Shown here: one piece after another, positions 57,357-64,000 of the stretch | Numbering within the stretch: the first letter of the stretch is position 1 | How the letters are laid out: each line of letters starts with the position of its first letter | Source: Thermoclostridium stercorarium subsp. stercorarium DSM 8532 | Lineage (GTDB): Bacteria > Bacillota > Clostridia > DSM-8532 | NCBI RefSeq assembly: GCF_000331995.1 | Contig: NC_020134.1 | Span: 1,525,465 to 1,589,464 of the forward strand | Direction of reading: 5' to 3' | DNA: 64,000 bases | Made by a program: the position numbers and the translations under genes | Notes under the pieces: model-generated | Databases searched by the model: none | What the model was told of the DNA's origin: nothing | Seen by the model: the letters and a program-made list of their open reading frames with translations, nothing else

Positions 57357-57388
57357 GGACTGTCTCAGGCCAAACCATGAGACAGTCC
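57357..57388 (-). terminator. Terminator of the 131-residue gene
   Basis: Perfect stem GGACTGTCTCA with TGAGACAGTCC, ten-base loop, then TAATTTTTT on the minus strand. Confidence 0.85.
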
Positions 57389-57394
57389 ATAATT

Positions 57395-57790
57395 TTAACT
57401 TAGAAAATCAAGCTGTTCCCTGCGATGTTCCTGTTTTTCCAGAGTATTTTCCAAAGTTTCCTCGTCCATTTTATCCGCATTGTTTCTTAAATAACCGTCT
57501 GTATATTCAATTCTTTTTTTCAGATTCTCAACTTGATCTTCCTGCTCATGTTTGCCATATACTATGATATTTTTCAGGTTTTCCATCTGCTTAAGCCTTT
57601 CCTGCTGAACTTTTTCGCTGTGTCTTACGTTTTCAGGATCGGCTATGTCAGCATGCTGTTCCAGATGTCTTTCTGTCCGCACGTAACGGTTATTAATATT
57701 TAACAGCTCTTCAATCCTTCTTTCATTGGCCATTTTCAGTTCTTCCTTACCGTCAATGGCCTTTTCCGCACTTCTCTGTTCCTCGCTCAT
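57395..57790 (-). CDS. Hydrophilic helical protein with a duplicated module
   Basis: 131 residues, strongly charged, no membrane segment, almost all helix. Two stretches align in order: from RTERHLEQHADIADPENVRH to MENL (about 39-74) and from YTDGYLRNNADKMDEETLEN to DFL (about 95-130). They share the T..xL..xADxxDxE..E.xxxQ pattern, so the gene appears to contain a tandem duplication. Family not recognised. AAGGAGGG precedes the ATG. It follows the phosphoglucomutase gene. Confidence 0.75.
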   Translation of the reverse strand: MSEEQRSAEKAIDGKEELKMANERRIEELLNINNRYVRTERHLEQHADIADPENVRHSEKVQQERLKQMENLKNIIVYGKHEQEDQVENLKKRIEYTDGYLRNNADKMDEETLENTLEKQEHRREQLDFLS

Positions 57791-57859
57791 GCTTTCCCTC
57801 CTTTCGGAACTTATTATTTCCCTGGAGGAAAAAAACTAATTATGCAGCTTAGTGCCATT

Positions 57860-59587
57860 CTATTCCAACAATGGCTTTATTTTCGACAGAACGTCTTCTC
57901 TCAGACGCTTAAGAGCTTTTTCAGACGCATCGTCGGTATTGCCCGAAACACCGTAATAAATTTTAATTTTCGGTTCTGTTCCCGAAGGTCTTATACAGAA
58001 CCAGAAATCTTCTTCTGTTTCATAATACAGCACATTGGACTTGGGTAGTGTAAGAGTTTCTTCCTTCCCTGTCTTTATATCTGTTCTAATACCGGTTTTA
58101 TAGTCGCGTATTGCTTTAATGACGGTATCTCCGAATCTTACAGTCTTTTCACTGCGTAAAACCGACATTGCATTCTGTATCTTTTCCAGTCCTTCTTTTC
58201 CGGTCAAGGTAAAAGAGTCCAGTGTTTCCTTTGCATAGCCGTATTTCTCGTAAAGGTTAATCAGTGCATCATACAGGGTTAATCCTTTAGACTTATACCA
58301 TGCAAACATTTCGGCAATGAGCATTGACGCAACTACCGCGTCCTTGTCGCGCACAAAGGTACCTGTCAGATATCCGTAACTTTCTTCAAAGCCAAAAACG
58401 AAATTCTCATCGCCGTTCTCATCCCTTAAAAGAATTTGCTCACCTATAAACTTGAACCCCGTTAAAACTTCGTAAAGTTTTACATTATAAGCGCTGGCTA
58501 TCTTCCTTGCCAGTTCGGTTGAAACAATGGTTTTTACCGCAAAAGGTTTTTCAGGCATTCTGCCCTGTTCTGTAAGGCCGGCCAGGATATATTCCATTAA
58601 AAGGCATCCTGTCTGGTTACCCGTTAAAGTAATGTATTCTCCTTTTTTATCCCTGACTACGATTCCAACCCTGTCACAGTCAGGATCCGTACCTATAATC
58701 AACTCCACATCCTTTTCCTTTGCCATTTTGATTGCCAGTTCGAAAGCCGACTTTTCTTCCGGGTTTGGATATTTCACCGTACTGAAATTAGGATCGGGGT
58801 TTTCCTGCTCAGGTACCACATACACATTGTTAAAGCCGGTTTCCTTTAATATCCGCCTTACAGGTTTATTTCCCGAACCATGCAGCGGTGTGTAAATTAT
58901 ACTGCATTTGTCAAGAATCTCCGAAGGAAGCCTGTTAACCGACAATGACTTTAAGACGCCGATATACGCATCATCGACGTCCTTTCCGATTATTTCAATT
59001 AAGCCTTTTTTCACCGCCTCGTTAAAATCCATTACTTCCACAGAAGTAATGTCGGTTATAGCATTTATTTCCTCCAATACCGCATTGGCAATGTCAGGCG
59101 GAATTTGACCTCCGTCCTTGCCATAAACCTTATATCCGTTATATTCCTTTGGATTATGGCTTGCGGTTATTACCACACCGGCATCGCATTTCAAATATCT
59201 AACAGCAAATGACAACTCAGGTGTCGGTCTTAACTCATCAAACAGGAAAGTTTTTATTCCGTTCTTTGCAAACACCCGGGCACTTTCTTCGGCAAATTCA
59301 CGGGACTTAAACCTTGAATCGTAGGCAATTACAACCGAAGGATATCTGCTTACCTTAAGCAGAAAATTGGCCAGCCCCTGGGATGCCCTTCTTACCACAT
59401 AACGATTCATACGGTTGGTACCTGCGCCTATAATCCCCCTTAAACCTCCGGTTCCAAATTCAAGGTCACGGTAGAATCTTTCCTCGATTTCCTTTTCATT
59501 ATCGGAAATGGACAATAATTCGGCTTTTGTTTCTTCATCGAAATACGGACTGTTTACCCAATTATTGTACCTTTCAATATAACTCAA
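57860..59587 (-). CDS. Phosphoglucomutase/phosphomannomutase
   Basis: 575 residues from TTG 59587, which follows GGGAGTGAT; an ATG five codons upstream has no ribosome site. The phosphoserine loop is ITASHNPKEYNGYKVYG, the metal site GTDPDCDRVG, the sugar loop GFEESYGYL and the phosphate site RPSGTEPKIKIYYG. It resembles Bacillus PgcA, which interconverts glucose-1- and -6-phosphate and so feeds UDP-glucose synthesis. It could supply the sugar-transfer cluster and the glycogen path. Confidence 0.92.
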   Translation of the reverse strand: MSYIERYNNWVNSPYFDEETKAELLSISDNEKEIEERFYRDLEFGTGGLRGIIGAGTNRMNRYVVRRASQGLANFLLKVSRYPSVVIAYDSRFKSREFAEESARVFAKNGIKTFLFDELRPTPELSFAVRYLKCDAGVVITASHNPKEYNGYKVYGKDGGQIPPDIANAVLEEINAITDITSVEVMDFNEAVKKGLIEIIGKDVDDAYIGVLKSLSVNRLPSEILDKCSIIYTPLHGSGNKPVRRILKETGFNNVYVVPEQENPDPNFSTVKYPNPEEKSAFELAIKMAKEKDVELIIGTDPDCDRVGIVVRDKKGEYITLTGNQTGCLLMEYILAGLTEQGRMPEKPFAVKTIVSTELARKIASAYNVKLYEVLTGFKFIGEQILLRDENGDENFVFGFEESYGYLTGTFVRDKDAVVASMLIAEMFAWYKSKGLTLYDALINLYEKYGYAKETLDSFTLTGKEGLEKIQNAMSVLRSEKTVRFGDTVIKAIRDYKTGIRTDIKTGKEETLTLPKSNVLYYETEEDFWFCIRPSGTEPKIKIYYGVSGNTDDASEKALKRLREDVLSKIKPLLE

Positions 59588-59650
59588 GTTAATCACTCCC
59601 ATACTACTATATTGAAATTATTCCCGATATGTTAACGTATATTTTTAATT

Positions 59651-60433
59651 CTAATCGTATATTTCCGAAATCCTTAATATATCACGTGCATGCCCCGTTT
59701 GTTCATCAATGTCTATCAATACGGCGTTAAGACACGTTCTACCGCCGGCCGGTTCAAAATATACCGGAAGTCCTGTGATGAATTTCCTTATGACCTGATT
59801 CCTGTCCACCCCTATTACACCGTCCGCCGGCCCAGTCATCCCCACATCTGAGATATACGCCGTTTTGTTTTCCAAAATTTTTTCATCTGCCGTCTGGACA
59901 TGAGTATGAGTTCCTACCACAGCACTGACACGGCCGTCAAGATAATATGCCAAAGCCAGTTTTTCACTTGTCGCTTCTGCATGAAAATCAACAATGATGA
60001 CTTTACATTGCTGTCTCAAAACCGATATATCGCGATCCGCAGTCTGAAACGGGCATTCTGCAAAAGAATCCATATAAACCCGTCCGATTAAATTTATAAC
60101 TCCGATCTTAACACCGTTTTTTTCTATAATTATTCTCCCTTTTCCAGGCAAACCCCTTGAATAATTGGAAGGTCTGACTATTTTTTCACAGCTGTCAATA
60201 AAATTCAGTACTTCTCTTCTTGCCCATGTATGATTTCCAAGAGTTATTGTGTCAACACCGCATTTGAATATTTCCTGAGCAGTATTGTAATTAATCCCCT
60301 TGCCGCCGGCAGCGTTTTCAGCATTTGCTATACATACGTCCCATTTATAGATGCTTTTAAGCTTTTCCAGATGATTTTCCAGTACCCGCCTGCCGGCTTT
60401 TGCAAAAATATCTCCGATAAATAACAGTTTCAA
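59651..60433 (-). CDS. ymdB: YmdB-family metallophosphoesterase
   Basis: 260 residues from TTG 60433, with AGAGGAAGA just before it; a TTG six codons earlier is part of that site. Dinuclear metal motifs are visible: LLFIGDIF, ANAENAAGGKGI, LGNHTW and VDFHAEATSEK, plus GTHTHVQTAD. YmdB is a phosphodiesterase for cyclic nucleotides that affects sporulation and biofilm choices in Bacillus. It sits downstream of rny, separated by a hairpin (60453-60483), as in Bacillus. Confidence 0.93.
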   Translation of the reverse strand: MKLLFIGDIFAKAGRRVLENHLEKLKSIYKWDVCIANAENAAGGKGINYNTAQEIFKCGVDTITLGNHTWARREVLNFIDSCEKIVRPSNYSRGLPGKGRIIIEKNGVKIGVINLIGRVYMDSFAECPFQTADRDISVLRQQCKVIIVDFHAEATSEKLALAYYLDGRVSAVVGTHTHVQTADEKILENKTAYISDVGMTGPADGVIGVDRNQVIRKFITGLPVYFEPAGGRTCLNAVLIDIDEQTGHARDILRISEIYD

Positions 60434-60452
60434 AAAAATTCTTCCTCTCAAA

Positions 60453-60483
60453 ATGCAAGAAGCGTAAAATACGCTTCTTGCAT
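60453..60483 (-). terminator. Hairpin between rny and ymdB
   Basis: Perfect 14-bp stem ATGCAAGAAGCGTA with its complement, three-base loop, then TTTTGAGAGG. The short T-run merges into the ymdB ribosome site, so it probably gives partial termination. Confidence 0.7.
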
Positions 60484-60514
60484 CCGAATAAAATTTTCAT
60501 TTTGATCAGTTCAA

Positions 60515-62110
60515 TTACTTCGCATACTCAACCGCACGCGTTTCTCTTATAACATGCACTTTAATCTGTCCGGGATAATCAAGTTCACTTTCAATGCGTT
60601 TTACAATTTCTCTGGCAATAAGGATCATATCTTCATCAGATACATCTTCGGGCTTAACCATAATACGTATTTCACGTCCGGCCTGGATGGCAAATGACTT
60701 CTCAACTCCGTCAAAGGAGTTGGCAATTTCTTCAAGCTTCTGCAGCCTTTTGATATAAGATTCAAGAGTCTCCCTCCTTGCACCGGGACGGGAGGCTGAA
60801 ATTGAATCGGCTGCCTGAACCAATACCGCAATAATTGACTTTGGCTCTTCATCACCATGATGAGACAATATGGCATCAATCACAACTTCGCTCTCATGAT
60901 ATTTCCTGCACAGTTCCGCGCCTATCGACACATGAGAGCCTTCCATTTCATGGTCAACGGCTTTCCCTATATCATGTAACAATCCTGCCCGTTTAGCAAG
61001 AGCGACGTCTTCGCCCAACTCTGCCGCCAGCAGACCTGCAAGATGAGCCACTTCTATCGAATGGTTCAGCACATTTTGCCCGTAACTGGTTCTGAAACTG
61101 AGCTTACCAAGTAATTTGACAAGTTCAGGATGTAACCCGTAAACACCTGTTTCAAAAGTAGCACGGTCACCCTCTTCACGGATGGTGTTCTCAACTTCTT
61201 TCCTGGCTTTTTCCACCATCTCTTCAATACGGGCAGGATGAATTCTGCCATCCAGGATTAATTTTTCAAGGGCAATCCTTGCAATCTCCCTGCGAATGGG
61301 ATCAAAACCCGACAATATCACCGCTTCAGGTGTATCATCGATAATCAGGTCAATCCCTGTAAGAGTTTCAAGCGTACGTATATTTCTTCCTTCTCGCCCG
61401 ATAATCCTTCCCTTCATCTCATCATTTGGAAGGGACACAACCGAAACAGTAATTTCCGAAGTATGATCCACCGCACATTTCTGAATGGCGGTTGCCAGAA
61501 CCTCCTTTGCTTTCCGGTTGGCTTCTTCCTTGGCTTTTTCGTAAACTTCCTTTACAAGTATTGCAGCGTCATGTTTTACTTCATCTTCTACCTTATTCAG
61601 AAGATATTCCTTTGCTTCTTCTACCGACAATCCTGAAATACTTTCAAGTTTTTCAAGCTGCTGCTGGTACAGGTTCTCTATTTCCTGCTGCCTTTGCTCG
61701 ATTTCCTTAATCTGCCTGTTTAAGCCCTCTTCTTTTTTCTCAAGAGAATCCATTTTCTTTTCAAGGGTTTCTTCCTTCTGCTGGAGTCTGCGCTCTAAGC
61801 GTTGGATCTCCATTCTTCGCTCTTTTACTTCTTTTTCGAACTCAACCCTGCTTTTATGGATCTCTTCCTTGGCCTCGAAAAGTGCTTCTCTTTTCTTTCT
61901 TTCGGCCATCTTTTCAGCTTCACTTATAATTCGCTGGCTTTCCAGTTCTGCGCTGCCTATTTCCGCCTCTGCAATACGTTTTCTATGCTCAATTCCTTTA
62001 CGGAACATAATAAGTGAACTGATTACTGCAATTACAATGCCAATCCCCAGACCTATCAATAATGAAACATAATCGATCTCCCTCACCTCCTTGTCCATAG
62101 TACCTTGCAA
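60515..62110 (-). CDS. rny: Ribonuclease Y
   Basis: 531 residues. TTG 62110 has GGGAGA seven bases upstream, better placed than the ATG four codons later. One N-terminal membrane helix (about 13-36) precedes a long coiled coil to about 190. Then come a KH domain ([15 protein letters not shown]) and an HD domain with [12 protein letters not shown] and [12 protein letters not shown]. RNase Y is the main mRNA-decay endonuclease in many Firmicutes. Promoter at 62276-62304. Confidence 0.96.
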   Translation of the reverse strand: MQGTMDKEVREIDYVSLLIGLGIGIVIAVISSLIMFRKGIEHRKRIAEAEIGSAELESQRIISEAEKMAERKKREALFEAKEEIHKSRVEFEKEVKERRMEIQRLERRLQQKEETLEKKMDSLEKKEEGLNRQIKEIEQRQQEIENLYQQQLEKLESISGLSVEEAKEYLLNKVEDEVKHDAAILVKEVYEKAKEEANRKAKEVLATAIQKCAVDHTSEITVSVVSLPNDEMKGRIIGREGRNIRTLETLTGIDLIIDDTPEAVILSGFDPIRREIARIALEKLILDGRIHPARIEEMVEKARKEVENTIREEGDRATFETGVYGLHPELVKLLGKLSFRTSYGQNVLNHSIEVAHLAGLLAAELGEDVALAKRAGLLHDIGKAVDHEMEGSHVSIGAELCRKYHESEVVIDAILSHHGDEEPKSIIAVLVQAADSISASRPGARRETLESYIKRLQKLEEIANSFDGVEKSFAIQAGREIRIMVKPEDVSDEDMILIAREIVKRIESELDYPGQIKVHVIRETRAVEYAK

Positions 62111-62240
62111 ATTTTTATCTCCCGTAATAACGCGATTTCTTTTAAAATATATTTCGCCGTTATCAGGAAATATGCAAGTATACTTCTTTTCTTTCGTGGA
62201 TTACCTTTTTCGGTTAATACAAAAAAGCATTAGTATAACT

Positions 62241-62266
62241 GGTATGAGCGTAAAAATGCCCATACC
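62241..62266 (-). other. Hairpin in the rny leader
   Basis: GGTATG-GGC pairs with GCT-CATACC (one G-U, nine pairs) around an A/T loop on the minus strand. No T-run follows, so it is not a terminator. It lies near the 5' end of the predicted transcript and may influence stability. Confidence 0.45.
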
Positions 62267-62275
62267 ATTATAAGT

Positions 62276-62304
62276 ATTTTAAACTTATTTAAAAAAAGTG
62301 TCAA
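62276..62304 (-). promoter_or_regulatory. Promoter of rny
   Basis: TTGACA (62299-62304) and TAAAAT (62276-62281) are spaced 17 bp. The leader is about 160 nt. Confidence 0.7.
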
Positions 62305-62339
62305 GAAACAGCAAATGAATTTGGTAAGAATGCATAAAT

Positions 62340-63191
62340 TTATTGTCTTGAAAGCTCAGCAGACATGATTGTATTTTTAAGAAGCATTGTAATCGTCATA
62401 GGCCCGACTCCGCCGGGAACAGGTGTTATATATGAAGCTTTTTCCGAAACACTGTCAAAATCCACATCCCCGCAGATTTTGCCGTCTTCAAGTCTGTTTA
62501 TTCCAACATCAATAACAACTGCGCCGTCTTTGACGTAATCGGCATTAATGAACTTGGGTTTACCTACCGCAACAACCAAAACATCGGCCCGTCTGCAGAT
62601 TTCTTTCAGATTTCTGGTTTTGGAATGGCATATCGTAACTGTGGCATTACTGTGCAGTAACAGCATTGCTATAGGCTTGCCTACGATATTGCTTCGACCT
62701 ACTACCACACATTCTTTTCCTACAAGATTAATTCCGGACCGGATCAGCAATTCCATAATTCCCGCCGGAGTGCACGGAAGGAAGTAGTAATCGCCTATCA
62801 TAACCCTGCCCATGTTAAAAGGATGGAAAGAATCCACATCTTTGTCAGGGGAAATTCTAAGAAGTACATTTTCAGCGTCAATATGCTTCGGAAGAGGTAA
62901 CTGTACAAGGATCCCGTGTACCGAATTATCCTTGTTCAAAGTTTCCACCAGCTGAATTAATTCTTCTTCAGTTGTTTTTTCAGGAAGTATATATTCAAAA
63001 GAACGTATCCCTATTTCTTCACAAGCTTTTTTCTTATTATTCACATAAATACGCGAGGCAGGATCATTTCCAACAAGAACTACTGCAAGACCGGGATGCA
63101 AACCATTTTGTTTTAATTCATCCACTTTTGCCTTTAGGTCCTTCCTAATCTCCTGCGAAATTTCTTTTCCGTTTAAAATGATTGCACCCAT
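62340..63191 (-). CDS. folD: Methylenetetrahydrofolate dehydrogenase / cyclohydrolase
   Basis: 283 residues, normal length. FolD interconverts methylene-, methenyl- and 10-formyl-tetrahydrofolate using NADP. Landmarks are YVNNKKKACEEIGI with the catalytic lysine, HGILVQLPLPKH, VVGRSNIVGKP and TPVPGGVGPMT. It has its own promoter (63228-63256) and stands alone between rny and the redox protein. Confidence 0.97.
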   Translation of the reverse strand: MGAIILNGKEISQEIRKDLKAKVDELKQNGLHPGLAVVLVGNDPASRIYVNNKKKACEEIGIRSFEYILPEKTTEEELIQLVETLNKDNSVHGILVQLPLPKHIDAENVLLRISPDKDVDSFHPFNMGRVMIGDYYFLPCTPAGIMELLIRSGINLVGKECVVVGRSNIVGKPIAMLLLHSNATVTICHSKTRNLKEICRRADVLVVAVGKPKFINADYVKDGAVVIDVGINRLEDGKICGDVDFDSVSEKASYITPVPGGVGPMTITMLLKNTIMSAELSRQ

Positions 63192-63227
63192 TTTTTTATC
63201 TCCTCTTTTATAAATTTTTTCAAAATG

Positions 63228-63256
63228 ATTTTATGGCCTTTCACATAATTTGTCAA
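63228..63256 (-). promoter_or_regulatory. Promoter of folD
   Basis: Consensus TTGACA (63251-63256) and TAAAAT (63228-63233), 17 bp apart, about 35 bp before the ATG. Confidence 0.7.
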
Positions 63257-63402
63257 CCGGTTGCACCGTTTAAAAATATCCATTTAAGGACTTAATGCGG
63301 CATGAAGCAGCCGTTACAGCATACGGAATATTTATACCGGTATCGAAAAGCAAATGTACACTTGCAAAAACCATTGCAAAAACCATGTCACTAAATTAGT
63401 TC

Positions 63403-63714
63403 TCAGCATCTTTTTCCTTCTGAATTAGCACCAAGCGAACAAAAAGCCGGATTTTCATCCGGACGGTTTTTCAGGCCTGCCTCTTTGGCATCCAAAGTGA
63501 TCCTTCCGTCTTCCAGAACAAAACACGGAATACCAATCTGTCCGTTTTCTTTAACGTGCAGGAAAATTTCCGAATTATCCCTGATTTTCAGAAATTCTTT
63601 TAAAACCCGAACATGGGATCCAATGTCCATATATTCGAAATTCGGGTTATTTTCAATCTGTTCCTTAATATAAGCGCAATCAGGGCAGGTGTCCATCCCA
63701 TAAATTTTAATCAT
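63403..63714 (-). CDS. Glutaredoxin-like protein with CPDC site
   Basis: 103 residues from ATG 63714 (GGAGG six bases upstream); an ATG six codons earlier overlaps that site. IKIYGMDTCPDCAYIKEQI is a glutaredoxin/thioredoxin first strand and active site with a CPDC motif. GIPCFVLEDG is the cis-proline strand, here with an extra cysteine. The C-terminal stretch contains two more cysteines. A role in thiol-disulfide exchange is likely; the partner is unknown. Confidence 0.82.
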   Translation of the reverse strand: MIKIYGMDTCPDCAYIKEQIENNPNFEYMDIGSHVRVLKEFLKIRDNSEIFLHVKENGQIGIPCFVLEDGRITLDAKEAGLKNRPDENPAFCSLGANSEGKRC

Positions 63715-63887
63715 AATCGGCCTCCAATCCATTTACTGTTTATTTATTCTCTTTTACAACATTACGCCATTGTGAAACGTTTATACGTTTCCACCGGTCG
63801 TTTAAGGAAGGCAGTGCAATGAAATTTTTGCTTCCATGCATGAAAAACGCCATTTCCGGAATAACCGCATACAATACGGCTCCACCA

Positions 63888-64000
63888 TTACGACGCAGTC
63901 AGGGATTTAAAGTCCTCATGCCGGGATAATACTTTGAAGCTGCTGTCATTTAAAATCCTTGTTTTATATGAAGGATCGGCTTCCAAAACTTTTCTGAGTA
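63888..64000 (-). CDS. C-terminal end of a gene entering from beyond the window
   Basis: The minus strand carries 36 codons, LRKVLEADPSYKTRILNDSS then FKVLSRHEDFKSLTAS, and TAA at 63888. The first part resembles a tetratricopeptide helix (LEADPSYK). Too little is present to name it. Confidence 0.5.
   Translation of the reverse strand, partial: LRKVLEADPSYKTRILNDSSFKVLSRHEDFKSLTAS

Overview
The window reads as chromosome of an anaerobic, spore-forming Firmicute of class Clostridia. Evidence: pyruvate:ferredoxin oxidoreductase, CotF-type spore coat genes, a DUF3787-like small protein, HprK/RapZ/YvcK, RNase Y and YhaM, MEP-pathway isoprenoid genes, strong AGGAGG ribosome sites, frequent TTG/GTG starts and short intergenic gaps. 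The acetyl-xylan-esterase-like gene fits a plant-polysaccharide degrader, and a Thermoclostridium/Acetivibrio-like host is plausible, but this is inference and no species is fixed by the sequence.

Layout. (1) 1-7178, minus: operon thrC-hprK-murB-rapZ-yvcK-glycogen debranching enzyme (cut by the window edge), joining carbon control, wall precursor supply and glycogen use. (2) 7533-16175: cell-surface lipid-linked sugar block. A DUF2298 membrane protein (minus) is divergent from gtrA, a second GT-C-like membrane protein, a FAD oxidoreductase and a gtrB-like glycosyltransferase (plus), which converge on a geranylgeranyl-reductase-like gene. (3) 16220-20924: tRNA-Tyr, proS, an HD hydrolase and htpG; htpG has a perfect CIRCE operator, a sigma-A promoter and a terminator-like hairpin in its leader. 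(4) 20927-26184: uppS-cdsA-dxr-rseP-ispG (isoprenoid, phospholipid and site-2-protease operon). (5) 26270-35286: a Tad/Flp-type pilus locus (tadB, tadC, flp, tadE-like genes, a 1025-residue DUF5702-like protein, prepilin peptidase, FHA protein) with no tadA ATPase in the window. (6) 35448-38162: a DUF4342-like membrane protein, response regulator and histidine kinase immediately upstream of the pilus locus. (7) 38308-46304: CE7 esterase, acyltransferase with zinc ribbon, guaA, a small ORF, a lipoprotein with a predicted glycoside-hydrolase-like barrel, an RNA-methyltransferase-like gene, a DUF3787-like gene and a frameshifted remnant. (8) 46312-51847: nifJ, then a decayed IS30-family element split by an apparently intact IS256-family element, then tRNA-Pro. 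(9) 52118-64000: spore coat pair, metY-metA, yhaM, HD-GYP protein, a duplicated-module helical protein, phosphoglucomutase, ymdB and rny, folD, a CPDC redox protein and the end of a further gene.

Two features deserve most attention. The htpG control region stacks CIRCE, -35/-10 and a terminator-like stem in under 130 bp. The nested IS30/IS256 scar has an 18-bp direct repeat at its outer edges. The pilus locus is also unusual in lacking its motor and sitting between a two-component system and the isoprenoid/phospholipid operon. I found no CRISPR array, prophage, restriction system or clear riboswitch.
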